A stretch of DNA of 25,722 nt, from the NCBI GenBank assembly GCA_002345505.1, contig DDWJ01000007.1:1-25722 (forward strand). Direction: 5' to 3'. A program made the position numbers and the translations under genes. Numbering within the stretch: the first letter of the stretch is position 1; each line of letters opens with the position of its first letter. Positions 1 to 7,907 of this stretch are shown piece by piece. The notes under the pieces are model-generated. The model had not been told where the DNA came from. It ran no database searches and was given only the letters and a program-made list of their open reading frames with translations. Origin of the DNA: Caryophanales bacterium UBA2289 (lineage in GTDB: Bacteria > Bacillota_I > Bacilli_A > Izemoplasmatales > Hujiaoplasmataceae).

Positions 1-91
1 AATCTTTTTGTTATGTGACATATTACCTAGTTAATCCATCTATAGCAAGTCATAGTCTATGCTTTAGGATTATTAGGTTATGCATAAGAAA

Positions 92-140
92 AAAAACGAG
101 ACAAGCTCCTCAAAGTAGAGGAGAGACATGTCTCGTTTTT
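92..140 (-). terminator. Nested hairpin terminator of the leftward regulator gene
   Basis: A perfect 12-bp inverted repeat (92-103 with 129-140, AAAAACGAGACA / TGTCTCGTTTTT) encloses a second perfect 6-bp stem (106-111 CTCCTC with 118-123 GAGGAG). It lies 26 bases beyond the stop codon of the leftward gene. Read on the minus strand, the stem ends in a T-run. The A/T ends are symmetric, so it could also stop rightward transcription entering the window. Confidence 0.85.
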
Positions 141-166
141 AGATCTTCACCGATTGTTAGTATAAC

Positions 167-1033
167 TTATTTTCTTTTCTTTGGAAATACCCCAGGGATG
201 GTATTTCGTTCTTTATTGTATAAAAATTGTTCAAAGATGATTTTAATGACGACACCATCAATGGCATCTAAGAAATTCCGGTAAGACATATGTCTAATAT
301 GCTTCCCATCATAATAGACGACATACTTTGCATTTTTAATATCTGATGCGAGTTTCGCCCTGGTGATGATGACTTTATCACCAGAACGCAAATGTGCTTT
401 AGATGGGTCTTTATCATCGGATGCTTGATAGTTGTATCCATAATCAGGATGATTCTCTTTGTTTAATCTAATGACATAGAGTTGTTCAGTATCCGTCACT
501 GGGATTGGTTCATTTGATTTAAGTTTTACAAGTAGTCTTGTACCCCATGGTAGATTTAAGGTATTGTCATCTTCAGATAAGATGTAATAAAGATATTGAT
601 GATGATTTTGGTCGATATTTTCTTTTAAGTTATAATCAATGTTTTCTTTTGGAGTTGTAATAACTGATTCATGATTGACATATTCATAGAGCTTAGTAGG
701 AATCGGTTCATGATTGATTTTAGTGAATGGTGAATGATCAATTAAGGACTCTAAACTGACATTATAATATTCAGCAAGCAGTAGTAGGTATTTAACAGGT
801 GCAGGTCTTAAACCTTTCTCATAGTTTTTAATCGAGTTCAGACTAAAAGCACCATGTAAGGCTTCATATAAATCTTCTTGAGACATCTGATGTCTGTTTC
901 TCATATTACGACCTACATGGGGATGATCAGATGATAGTTTGATTTCTCTTTTTTCAAGCATTCTTCCTACCATTTGTTTGGTTTGATCACCTAAACCGTA
1001 ATCTTCTTCAGCCAAGTTAAAATTCTTTTTCAA
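167..1033 (-). CDS. XRE-family transcriptional regulator with C-terminal S24-like domain
   Basis: A 288-residue DNA-binding regulator. Residues about 41-100 form a Cro/CI-type helix-turn-helix (…MSQEDLYEALHG…SLNSIKNYEKG…). Residues about 145-265 resemble the beta-rich LexA/CI S24 fold (LPWGTRLLVKL, RSGDKVIIT, YDGKHIRHM). I see no clear Ser-Lys protease dyad, so self-cleavage is doubtful. The reading frame is open to 1063, but a strong ribosome site (AGGAGG, plus-strand 1041-1046) sits inside that extension, 7 bases before TTG at 1033, so I place the start there. It faces away from the recombinase module and has its own promoter and terminator. It may be the repressor of a mobile element or an unrelated phage-type regulator; the target is not visible. 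Confidence 0.85.
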   Translation of the reverse strand: MKKNFNLAEEDYGLGDQTKQMVGRMLEKREIKLSSDHPHVGRNMRNRHQMSQEDLYEALHGAFSLNSIKNYEKGLRPAPVKYLLLLAEYYNVSLESLIDHSPFTKINHEPIPTKLYEYVNHESVITTPKENIDYNLKENIDQNHHQYLYYILSEDDNTLNLPWGTRLLVKLKSNEPIPVTDTEQLYVIRLNKENHPDYGYNYQASDDKDPSKAHLRSGDKVIITRAKLASDIKNAKYVVYYDGKHIRHMSYRNFLDAIDGVVIKIIFEQFLYNKERNTIPGVFPKKRK

Positions 1034-1068
1034 GATATTACCTCCTAGAGATGGTATACACAAACCCC

Positions 1069-1074
1069 ATTATA
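1069..1074 (-). promoter_or_regulatory. -10 box for the leftward XRE/S24-like gene
   Basis: On the minus strand this is a perfect TATAAT, 22 bases upstream of the AGGAGG ribosome site and 35 bases before the TTG start. The hexamer 17 bases further upstream (TGTCCA, plus-strand 1092-1097) matches the -35 consensus poorly, so the promoter may be weak or may need an activator. Confidence 0.5.
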
Positions 1075-1106
1075 ACGAAAATGTTTATAAATGGACAGAT
1101 AAAAGA

Positions 1107-1594
1107 GACGAAAAGTCGATTTTTTGATATTTAAACGTGGCTATAAATAAGATAGGCGATATTTCATGATTTTCATATAATGCCATTTATGGCTGTATTT
1201 CTTATGTCATCGCTATGAAAACACATGCTCATAATGGCTTAACTGCGTGAGAGAGAAAGCAGTTTGGGCATCTCAACAAGATAGACACATATGTAGATAA
1301 AGATACGATTTTAAAGAATCTCAAAATGATTGATTATCCAGTTGTTAGAATAGAGTTGAGCTCAAATTACTGTGCTTAAGTCTGATTGGGTATCCAGTCA
1401 ACCTTCATTTTAAATACCAATCAGTTCTTGATTCGTTCATGATCTTCACCAAAGACATGCCTCGTCTAAGAATCTACTCCGTGTTCAAGAATGTGTTTGA
1501 AAGTGTCTTGATACTTTCAACAATAGGTTTGATATGGTTTCAACAATTCCCCATCAGAATGAACGCATAGTTGATGCAAATCGACTTTTTTGTC
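1107..1594. other. Non-coding, inverted-repeat-bounded stretch (possible decayed element)
   Basis: No convincing gene lies between 1064 and 1702; all frames are broken by stops. The stretch is bounded by a 12-bp perfect inverted repeat: AAAAGTCGATTT at 1111-1122 and AAATCGACTTTT at 1579-1590. Both ends extend imperfectly outward (GACG… and …TTGTC). This could be the shell of a small insertion element or a regulatory region. No target duplication or transposase remnant was identified. Confidence 0.3.
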
Positions 1595-1617
1595 TTTTGA
1601 TTTTTAAGAAAATCAGA

Positions 1618-1638
1618 CTAAAAACTGGCCATTTTTAG
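1618..1638. promoter_or_regulatory. Small palindrome upstream of the mobile module
   Basis: A perfect 7-bp inverted repeat, CTAAAAA (1618-1624) and TTTTTAG (1632-1638), with loop CTGGCCA, lies 65 bases upstream of the XRE gene at 1703. The spacing suits an operator for a small Cro-like repressor. It lacks the GC stem and T-tail of a terminator. Operator function is inferred from position only. Confidence 0.3.
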
Positions 1639-1702
1639 ACAAAGTAAAGTCAAAGAAAAGTAAAGTGATAAAAAGATGAAAGGATAAAAGGGCTAAGCCC
1701 CA

Positions 1703-1936
1703 TTGAACATGATTAGAACATACTTAATGAAATACAGAAAACAAAACAAGAAATCACTACATGATATAGCAGAAGCGCTAGGTGTATCAAGAAACTATTA
1801 TAACTTATTAGAAAAGGGTAAGAAGGGAGATAAGATGACACTAGCAACAGCATATAAAATAGCAATCCTTTTAAAGATTTCATTAGAAGATGTCATGGAT
1901 CTAGAAAATGATTATAGAAATGGATTTAAGAGATGA
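1703..1936 (+). CDS. Small XRE-family helix-turn-helix regulator
   Basis: A 77-residue Cro/C1-type DNA-binding protein. Nearly the whole chain is one HTH domain (KKSLHDIAEALGVSRNYYNLLEKG…TLATAYKIAILLKISLEDVM). It probably controls the integrase operon that it heads. The start is uncertain: TTG at 1703 follows AAGGG (1688-1692) by 10 bases, while ATG at 1709 would give 75 residues but with 16-base spacing. Its TGA stop overlaps the integrase ATG (ATGA, 1933-1936), so translation of the two is likely coupled. A HTH-integrase-excisionase order is typical of small integrative elements. Confidence 0.85.
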   Translation: MNMIRTYLMKYRKQNKKSLHDIAEALGVSRNYYNLLEKGKKGDKMTLATAYKIAILLKISLEDVMDLENDYRNGFKR

Positions 1937-2877
1937 TTAAAAACCATCCCTTAGATGAACCCATTAAAGCCTATATTGATAATCTTGATATGAAGCAAGT
2001 GAGTATTAGAAGCTATGCAGAACTGATGAAACGCTATCTAACCTATTTAAGAAGTCATAACATCCGATACGCCAAAAGAGCTGATCTTATCAAATACCGT
2101 GAATCGATGTGGGAAGAAGGATTAAAAGCAAATACCATTCAAAAACAAATGGTTGTCATTAGAGCATTCTATTTGTGGTTAAAGATTAACTATAAGAACT
2201 TTGGATTTGAAGAGATCTATAACCATAATATTGCTGAAGGGATAAAAGGTGCTAGAATCGATCGTAATTATAAGAAAGAACCCTTAAGTCTAGAACAAGC
2301 AAGAAACTTAATTGAAGTTGCTAAAAGAGATGCTAAAAACATTTATGGGATTAGAAATTATGCCATCATCTTATTAATGCTAACAACAGGTATGAGAACC
2401 ATCGAAGTCGTAAGAGCAAGGAAACAAGACCTATCCAGAATGGATCATCATTCAATCCTTTATATTCAAGGGAAAGGAAAAGATGGTAGTGATACATTTG
2501 TAAAACTACCGATTGAAGTAACTGATGCGATAAATGAGTATTTACATTTAAGAAACGATAAGAACAAATACATCTTTGTCTCTCATGAGAAAAACAGTTT
2601 GAATCAACTCACAACCAGTAGTCTTAGGACCTCATTGAGACGCATCATGAAGAAAGCAGGTATTCATAACCCGAAACAAACTGTTCATTCTCTAAGACAT
2701 ACCACCGCTTATTTTAACTTAAAAAGCGGTGGTACCTTAGAAGCGACCCAACAACTCTTAAGGCATAAAAACATTGAAACAACACTGATTTACGCTCATA
2801 ACATCAACCGAATCGATGACGATTCAGAATTTAGAATTAGAGACTATATTTTAAAGAAGGAAAATGATAAAACATGA
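1933..2877 (+). CDS. Tyrosine recombinase / integrase
   Basis: A 314-residue site-specific recombinase. The N-terminal SAM-like core-binding domain spans residues about 8-105 and the catalytic domain about 115-300. The full active set is visible: R155 (TTGMRTIE), K181 (QGKGKDG), H252 and R255 (HSLRH), H278 (LLRHKNIETT) and nucleophile Y287 (LIYAH). The family cuts and joins DNA via a 3'-phosphotyrosine. The protein is close in size to XerC/XerD (about 300 residues). However, its coupling to an upstream HTH gene and a downstream excisionase-like gene (ATGA overlaps at both ends) points to integration and excision of a small element rather than chromosome dimer resolution. It appears intact. 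No att repeats could be found by eye. Confidence 0.93.
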   Translation: MIKNHPLDEPIKAYIDNLDMKQVSIRSYAELMKRYLTYLRSHNIRYAKRADLIKYRESMWEEGLKANTIQKQMVVIRAFYLWLKINYKNFGFEEIYNHNIAEGIKGARIDRNYKKEPLSLEQARNLIEVAKRDAKNIYGIRNYAIILLMLTTGMRTIEVVRARKQDLSRMDHHSILYIQGKGKDGSDTFVKLPIEVTDAINEYLHLRNDKNKYIFVSHEKNSLNQLTTSSLRTSLRRIMKKAGIHNPKQTVHSLRHTTAYFNLKSGGTLEATQQLLRHKNIETTLIYAHNINRIDDDSEFRIRDYILKKENDKT

Positions 2878-3083
2878 TAGAAAACAACAACGAATTAGAA
2901 CATTACAGTGTTAAAGAAATTGCTGACCTATTAAAGGTATCCCCAAGAACCATTTATAAGTATGTCCTTAATGGCATGCTTAAAGGGAAAAAGATCGCAG
3001 AAAAATGGCGATTCTCCAAAGAACAAATCGATACCTTCTTAAAGAAGTTAGAGAAGAAGGAGTATCCTCGTTATGTCAAGTAG
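2874..3083 (+). CDS. Excisionase-like MerR-type HTH protein
   Basis: A 69-residue DNA-binding protein with a single winged HTH of the excisionase/HTH_17 type: YSVKEIADLLKVSPRTIYKYV, then a wing (KKIAEKWRFSKEQIDTFL). Proteins of this family bend DNA at attachment sites or act as small regulators. The ATG overlaps the integrase stop by ATGA (2874-2877), and the 3' end overlaps the next gene by 11 bases. Its position right after an integrase supports a recombination-directionality role, but the same fold is used in other regulators. Confidence 0.82.
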   Translation: MIENNNELEHYSVKEIADLLKVSPRTIYKYVLNGMLKGKKIAEKWRFSKEQIDTFLKKLEKKEYPRYVK

Positions 3084-3873
3084 CATGGGATTAGACTACT
3101 TCAATATAGATATCAACATCTTTAGTGATGGTAAGATCTTAAAACTCATGAACAGGTATGGTCCTGTAGGATTTATCTCCTACATTACCATCCTAGCTCA
3201 TGTCTATGCAAATGGTTATTACTTAGAATATAGCATTGAAGATACCACTCAATTACTATTATCCAGAATAGGAGGGAAATACTTCAGTGGTAAAAACAAG
3301 ATTCAAGAGCTGATTTTATATTTAGCACATATTGATTTAATTGATATAGGAATGTTACATCAACATGTTGTAACATCAAGAGGGATTCAAAAGAGATTTA
3401 TAAAGATGACTAAGAAAAGACAAAATCAGGACTTATCCAAATATTGGATCATTGATGATGAAAAAGATTCAGTTGTAGTTAAAGCAATTGATTCCAAAGA
3501 AGAAGTTAGAAATGATGAAAAGCTAACTAAGAAAGAAATTAGAAGAAGAAAGCGAATTGATGATGTCTATGAAGGCGCACCTAGAAAACATTACTTAACG
3601 AGTTGTATTATTGAATCAGGTTATATTGATAACTACGATTTAGATATTCCTAGATACAATGAACTATTTGAAGGTTTATCAAAAGCATATGATCATGATC
3701 AACTATTTAAATCCGTTAGATATTTATGTGAGCATGCTAAAAGAACAAACAAGAAGATTGAAAATAAATATAAGTTCTTTGAGGTGTCACTTGATAAGAA
3801 TTTAAACCCTGAAAAGCCCTATATAACGGAATCATTAGATGAGATGATTGAAAGATTAACAAAGAATGAATAA
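3073..3873 (+). CDS. DUF4373 (Lin1244/Lin1753-like) domain protein, mobile-element type
   Basis: A 266-residue protein. Residues about 5-115 (GLDYFNIDINIFSDGKILKLM…YGPVGFISYITILAHVYANGYY…) match the Lin1244/Lin1753-like N-terminal domain (DUF4373) found in phage and plasmid proteins near replication genes. The middle (about 130-165) is charged and likely flexible. The C-terminal part (about 165-266) is helical and unassigned. An AAGGAG site (3057-3062) sits 10 bases before ATG 3073; an in-frame ATG at 3085 is a less favoured alternative. It is the last gene of the coupled module. A role in replication of an excised element is inferred from family context only. Confidence 0.78.
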   Translation: MSSSMGLDYFNIDINIFSDGKILKLMNRYGPVGFISYITILAHVYANGYYLEYSIEDTTQLLLSRIGGKYFSGKNKIQELILYLAHIDLIDIGMLHQHVVTSRGIQKRFIKMTKKRQNQDLSKYWIIDDEKDSVVVKAIDSKEEVRNDEKLTKKEIRRRKRIDDVYEGAPRKHYLTSCIIESGYIDNYDLDIPRYNELFEGLSKAYDHDQLFKSVRYLCEHAKRTNKKIENKYKFFEVSLDKNLNPEKPYITESLDEMIERLTKNE

Positions 3874-4189
3874 ACGTATGCCCTAATATATGTGAGGATT
3901 ACCAAAAGGGTGAAATAAATGCACTTTATGTGGTTATCCTTGGGATATCTTGTGTAATCTTTAACATGATGAAAAGAACTATTCAATAACTTCAGTCGCT
4001 GATATGAGAATAGTTTGATTTCAACTGGTAAACAATTACAGTTATAATGGAAACGATTAAAACTATTTTTTAAGAGTAAACTACTTCATATATGCACTAC
4101 TTAGCAAATTCCTGTCCAGCTACGAGCATCATATGTCTCTATTTATTTTAAGGAGTGTCTACTTTTAGATTATCAATAAATATATATTA
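3874..4189. other. Non-coding spacer after the mobile module
   Basis: There is no supported gene here. An imperfect 10-bp inverted repeat (AGGATTACCA 3895-3904, TGGTTATCCT 3931-3940, one mismatch) lies just past the DUF4373 stop and could be a weak terminator or a recombinase binding site. A 12-codon ORF inside it has no independent support. Confidence 0.4.
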
Positions 4190-4250
4190 AAAATTACCCC
4201 CCCATAACCATTAAATCCCGATTGATGGGTACCGTACGGGGGGAGGTTTT
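4190..4250. terminator. C7/G6 hairpin between mobile module and polysaccharide operon
   Basis: Seven C (4197-4203) face six G (4238-4243). Outside these the strands continue to pair: one A/A mismatch, two U-G wobbles, then four A-U pairs, ending in TTTTATTT. A small inner CCC/GGG hairpin (about 4217-4229) fits in the loop. On the minus strand the G-run is followed by TAATTTTTAA. A bidirectional intrinsic terminator that insulates the two neighbours is the simplest reading; a structured leader is the alternative. Homopolymer lengths could include sequencing error. Confidence 0.45.
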
Positions 4251-4300
4251 ATTTACACGGAACCGATTTTTTGAAAATCTTGAAATAAGTTAGAAAGAAA

Positions 4301-4384
4301 TGTTCGATTTACAAACAAATTACCAATATTTTCTTGTAATCCATAGAACAATGATGTAGAATATAATTATTCAATAATCGAACA
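4301..4384 (+). promoter_or_regulatory. Promoter region with split 9-bp inverted repeat (candidate operator)
   Basis: TGTTCGATT (4301-4309) and its exact reverse complement AATCGAACA (4376-4384) flank a perfect -10-like TATAAT (4362-4367). The second half-site overlaps the expected transcription start, and the first lies about 70 bases upstream. No good -35 stands 16-18 bases before the -10; TTGTAA at 4334-4339 is 22 bases away. The half-sites are 75 bases apart. Binding by the product of the adjacent gene is an inference. Confidence 0.5.
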
Positions 4385-4402
4385 ATGGATGGTGACTAAT
4401 GA

Positions 4403-5026
4403 ATGAGTGACAACCAATTCTTTAAACCAACGGTTTTATACAAAGAATATATGATATTAGACATGATTGAAAAGAATCCTAATATCACTCAAAGAGAAAT
4501 GAGTAAAACTATTGGTATTGCAGTCAGTATGATTAATGATTATCTCAATATTTACGAAAAAGATAAACTGATCAAAAGAGAAAAACACTCTACTAAGACT
4601 GTAGAGTATTTTGTCACTAAGAAGGGTAGCGAAAGAAGAAAACTACTCAATATCTGGTACTTAAAATCATCTAACAACATCTATATACAAGCCAAAGACA
4701 ATATCATCAGTTTCTTAAATCAAATCATTGAAAAAGGATTTAAAAAGATCATACTCTATGGCGCTGGTGAAGTTGCTGAGATTATACTACAAGTCATGAA
4801 TGACGATAATCAAATACCTTTAGAAGTAGTAGCTGTTATTGATGATAATAAAGATAGAGTTGGTGATAAGCTTGTAAACCTTCCTATCATCACACTAAAT
4901 GAATTAAGCAAATACAGTCATGACGGAATTATGATATCCAGCTATAAACACCATGAAACCATTCATAATAATCTAAAAAAGATCGACTATCCACAAAACA
5001 AGATTATTCGTTTTTTTGACAACTGA
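4403..5026 (+). CDS. Winged-helix regulator fused to a PglD/CoA-binding-like Rossmann domain
   Basis: A 207-residue protein. Residues about 15-80 form a winged HTH (ILDMIEKNPNITQREMSKTIG… then a beta-wing). Residues about 112-207 form a Rossmann-like half of the kind at the N-terminus of PglD-type sugar acetyltransferases and in nucleotide-sugar enzymes: KKIILYGAGEVAEI (GxGxxA, about 114-127), VVAVIDDNK (142-150), then LPIITLNEL. GGTGA (4390-4394) is 8 bases before the ATG. As first gene of the operon, it could sense a nucleotide or nucleotide-sugar and control the locus. The ligand is unknown. I know of no named homologue. Confidence 0.72.
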   Translation: MSDNQFFKPTVLYKEYMILDMIEKNPNITQREMSKTIGIAVSMINDYLNIYEKDKLIKREKHSTKTVEYFVTKKGSERRKLLNIWYLKSSNNIYIQAKDNIISFLNQIIEKGFKKIILYGAGEVAEIILQVMNDDNQIPLEVVAVIDDNKDRVGDKLVNLPIITLNELSKYSHDGIMISSYKHHETIHNNLKKIDYPQNKIIRFFDN

Positions 5027-5047
5027 TAATAAAGAGGTTACTAATAT

Positions 5048-5671
5048 ATGTTCTATTTTTTGTTTAAACGATTTTATGATACTGTTTTATCATTTATAGG
5101 TTTAATTGTTTTATCTCCTTTATTACTATTCTTAGTGATACTTATTAAACTAGATTCAAAAGGACCAATTCTCTTTAGACAAAAAAGAATTGGTCGTAAC
5201 AAGAAGCATTTCTATATCTTGAAATTTAGAACCATGAGAATTGATACACCTAAAGATACACCAACTCACTTGTTAGAAAACCCGCAGCAATGGATCACTA
5301 AAGTTGGTAAGTTTTTAAGAAAAACAAGTTTAGATGAGATTCCGCAAATCATAAATATCTTAAGAGGTGATATGTCTATTATTGGACCTAGACCAGCTTT
5401 ATGGAATCAATATGACCTTGTTGAAGAAAGAGATAAGTATGATGTTCATAAATTGTATCCTGGATTAACTGGTTATGCTCAAATACACGGCAGAGATGAA
5501 TTGCCAATTCCAGAAAAAGCAAAACTAGATGGTTATTATGTAAAACACATCAGTTTATGGTTAGATATTAAGATATTTTTTGGAACTATAGTAAGTATAT
5601 TTAAATCAGATGGTGTTGTTGAAGGCGGTACAGGGACTATTGAGAAGAAGGGCAATACACATGAGAAATAG
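5048..5671 (+). CDS. Monotopic phosphoglycosyl transferase (bacterial sugar transferase), PglC-type
   Basis: A 207-residue enzyme that transfers a sugar-1-phosphate from a UDP-sugar to undecaprenyl phosphate at the inner face of the membrane, the first step of repeat-unit assembly. It has one re-entrant hydrophobic helix (residues about 10-34), the family motifs FRQKRIG (43-49) and KFRTM (59-63), the catalytic Asp-Glu pair D96-E97 (TSLDEIPQ), and GDMSIIGPRP (107-116). It is the short single-domain form, not the long WbaP/WcaJ form with extra membrane helices. A GAGG site is 10 bases before ATG. The sugar specificity cannot be read from sequence; a HexNAc-type donor is common in such loci. Confidence 0.93.
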   Translation: MFYFLFKRFYDTVLSFIGLIVLSPLLLFLVILIKLDSKGPILFRQKRIGRNKKHFYILKFRTMRIDTPKDTPTHLLENPQQWITKVGKFLRKTSLDEIPQIINILRGDMSIIGPRPALWNQYDLVEERDKYDVHKLYPGLTGYAQIHGRDELPIPEKAKLDGYYVKHISLWLDIKIFFGTIVSIFKSDGVVEGGTGTIEKKGNTHEK

Positions 5672-5683
5672 AGTTAAGAATAT

Positions 5684-6889
5684 ATGAGAATATTAGTTAT
5701 CACACAATATTACAGACCTGAGCAGTTTAAGGTGAATGATATTTGTGAAGCCCTAGTTGAAAGTGGACATAGTGTAACAGTTTTAACTGGAAGACCAAAT
5801 TATCCTAGTGGCAAATTGTTCCAAGGATACAATTTGTTCAACAAAAAAAGAGAGTGCATAAATGGTGTTAATGTAATACGTACTTTTGAAATACCAAGGA
5901 AAAAAAGCGTTTTATTTTTAGCACTCAACTACTTGAGTTTCCTGATCTCGTCCACCTGTAGATCAGTTTTCATGAAAAGGCGTTATGATGTTGTTTATGT
6001 TTATCAATTATCACCTGTGTACAGCATTCTTCCTGGTTGGATTTCTAGAATCAGAAATAAGGTTCCATTATATGTTTATGTGTGTGATATATGGCCTGAC
6101 TCACTTAAAAACATAATAAAGAATGAAAAGAACATATTATATAGATTAAATTCTTCATTCAGTGGTTACTTATACAGGAAAGCAGATGCAATTGGTGTGA
6201 CTTCGCCCCCATTTATTAATTATCTGAGTATAAAACATAAAGTTGAAAAATCAAAAGTAACATTTATTCCACAACATGCTGAAAAAGAATTATTAGAAAT
6301 AGGGTTACCTGAAAATAATGGAATTGTTGACTTTATGTTTATGGGAAATATAGGATTAATACAAGATATAGATACAATTATTAACGCAGTTGAGTTGATA
6401 AAAAATGAATCAGGATTTCTAGTTCATTTTGTAGGAGACGGATCATATTATCAAACAGCGCAGGAAATTGTTAAAGAAAAGCAGCTACAAGAAAAGATAA
6501 TTTTTCATGGACGCCATGATTTTTCTAAAATGAAAGAGTTTTATTCCATAGCAGATGTTTGTGTATTAACATTGAAATCACAAAGTGTCGTCGGTGATAC
6601 AATACCTTCTAAACTGCAAGGCTACATGGCAGCAGGAAGACCTGTTGTTGCAGCTATTAATGGCGCGGCTGCAGATGTAATCATAGAATCGAATTGTGGC
6701 CTTGTTACAACTGCGGGTAATTATGAAAAATTTGCAATTTTATTAAAACAAATGATTGTCTCTACTTCCTTGAAAAAATTAGGTAGTAATGGTAGAAAGT
6801 ATTTTATTAACAATTACACACTTGAGCAACATATAAATAGTCTTTTAATGGACTTAGATAAACTTATTATGGAGGATAAAAATGTTTAA
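5684..6889 (+). CDS. Glycosyltransferase family 4, WbuB-like
   Basis: A 401-residue GT-B fold transferase. The N-terminal acceptor half begins MRILVITQYYRPEQFKVNDI, followed by GHSVTVLTGRPNYPSG, a signature of WbuB-type enzymes that act with the UDP-FucNAc genes in O-antigen loci. The C-terminal donor half (about residue 210 on) has FMGNIG, FVGDGSYY and PSKLQGYMAAGRPVVA, the GT4 nucleotide-sugar site. It lies directly before the CapE/F/G-like genes and overlaps capE by 8 bases, so transfer of N-acetyl-L-fucosamine to the lipid-linked first sugar is the favoured job. Donor specificity is inferred from family and neighbours. Confidence 0.87.
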   Translation: MRILVITQYYRPEQFKVNDICEALVESGHSVTVLTGRPNYPSGKLFQGYNLFNKKRECINGVNVIRTFEIPRKKSVLFLALNYLSFLISSTCRSVFMKRRYDVVYVYQLSPVYSILPGWISRIRNKVPLYVYVCDIWPDSLKNIIKNEKNILYRLNSSFSGYLYRKADAIGVTSPPFINYLSIKHKVEKSKVTFIPQHAEKELLEIGLPENNGIVDFMFMGNIGLIQDIDTIINAVELIKNESGFLVHFVGDGSYYQTAQEIVKEKQLQEKIIFHGRHDFSKMKEFYSIADVCVLTLKSQSVVGDTIPSKLQGYMAAGRPVVAAINGAAADVIIESNCGLVTTAGNYEKFAILLKQMIVSTSLKKLGSNGRKYFINNYTLEQHINSLLMDLDKLIMEDKNV

Positions 6890-7907
6890 AGATAAAATTT
6901 TACTTATAACAGGTGGTACGGGGTCTTTTGGAAATGCAGTAATGAAAAGATTCTTAAAAACAGATGTTAAGGAAATAAGAATATTCTCAAGGGACGAAAA
7001 AAAACAAGATGATATGAGAAAAATCTATTCAAGTGATAAATTAAAGTTCTACATTGGTGATGTTCGAGATATATCAAGCATAACGAATGCTATGAGAAAT
7101 GTAGATTTTGTTTTCCATGCAGCAGCACTAAAACAAGTACCGTCCTGTGAGTTTTTTCCAATAGAAGCAGTCAAAACTAATGTCATTGGTACAGACAATG
7201 TATTATCAGCAGCAATTGATTTAGGTGTGAAAAAAGTGATTTGCTTGTCGACAGATAAGGCAGCATATCCAATTAACGCTATGGGAATTTCTAAAGCAAT
7301 GATGGAAAAAGTTTTCGTAGCGAAGTCAAAGATTATTGATGAAAAAGAGACACTAATTTGTGGAACTAGATATGGTAATGTTATGGCATCTAGAGGTAGC
7401 GTCATTCCTTTATTTGTTGAACAAATAAAATCAGGGAAACCACTTACTATAACTAATCCAAGAATGACTCGATTCTTAATGAGTTTAGAGGAAGCTGTTA
7501 ATCTAGTAATTTATGCATTTGAAAATGCACATACAGGAGACATCATGGTCCAGAAGGCAGATTCATGCACCATTGGCGATCTTGCGGAAGCAGTTAGACA
7601 ATTATTTAATTCGGATGCTGAAATAAAAATAATTGGTACACGTCACGGTGAGAAACTGTATGAAACATTACTTACTTCTGAAGAATTATTAGTCGCAGAA
7701 GATAGAGGAGATTTCTTTAGAATACCTGCTGATACTAGAACTTTAAATTATGAAAAGTATTTTGAAAAAGGAAGTTTTTCTCTCGAAAATACTAAAGACT
7801 ATAATTCTCATGATGTGGAATTGCTAACGGTAGAACAGATAAAAAAACGTTTGATGGAACTCGAATATATTCAAAAAGAATTACTGGATTGGAAAAATAC
7901 AAAATGA
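6882..7907 (+). CDS. capE: UDP-GlcNAc 4,6-dehydratase/5-epimerase, CapE/FnlA-like
   Basis: A 341-residue extended short-chain dehydrogenase, the first step from UDP-GlcNAc to UDP-N-acetyl-L-fucosamine. The NAD(P) motif is GGTGSFG (11-17), with GDVRD at 59-63. The catalytic stretch is STDKAAYPINAMGISK (123-138): D125-K126 are kept, and Met134 stands where most SDR enzymes have the Tyr of YxxxK. As far as I recall this Met is a hallmark of the CapE/FnlA group, which separates it from PseB/FlaA1-type dehydratases. GGAGG (6871-6875) is 6 bases before the ATG. The end overlaps the next gene by ATGA. Confidence 0.9.
   Translation: MFKDKILLITGGTGSFGNAVMKRFLKTDVKEIRIFSRDEKKQDDMRKIYSSDKLKFYIGDVRDISSITNAMRNVDFVFHAAALKQVPSCEFFPIEAVKTNVIGTDNVLSAAIDLGVKKVICLSTDKAAYPINAMGISKAMMEKVFVAKSKIIDEKETLICGTRYGNVMASRGSVIPLFVEQIKSGKPLTITNPRMTRFLMSLEEAVNLVIYAFENAHTGDIMVQKADSCTIGDLAEAVRQLFNSDAEIKIIGTRHGEKLYETLLTSEELLVAEDRGDFFRIPADTRTLNYEKYFEKGSFSLENTKDYNSHDVELLTVEQIKKRLMELEYIQKELLDWKNTK

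Noticed and set aside
15..284. Plus-strand ORF across the terminator and regulator 3' end
   Set aside because: It runs through the nested hairpin and antisense to the S24-like gene, has no ribosome site, and its composition is not protein-like.
1703..4260. att duplication flanking the integrase module
   Set aside because: I compared 1064-1700 with 3874-4260 by eye and found no direct repeat longer than expected in AT-rich DNA, and no tRNA gene end.
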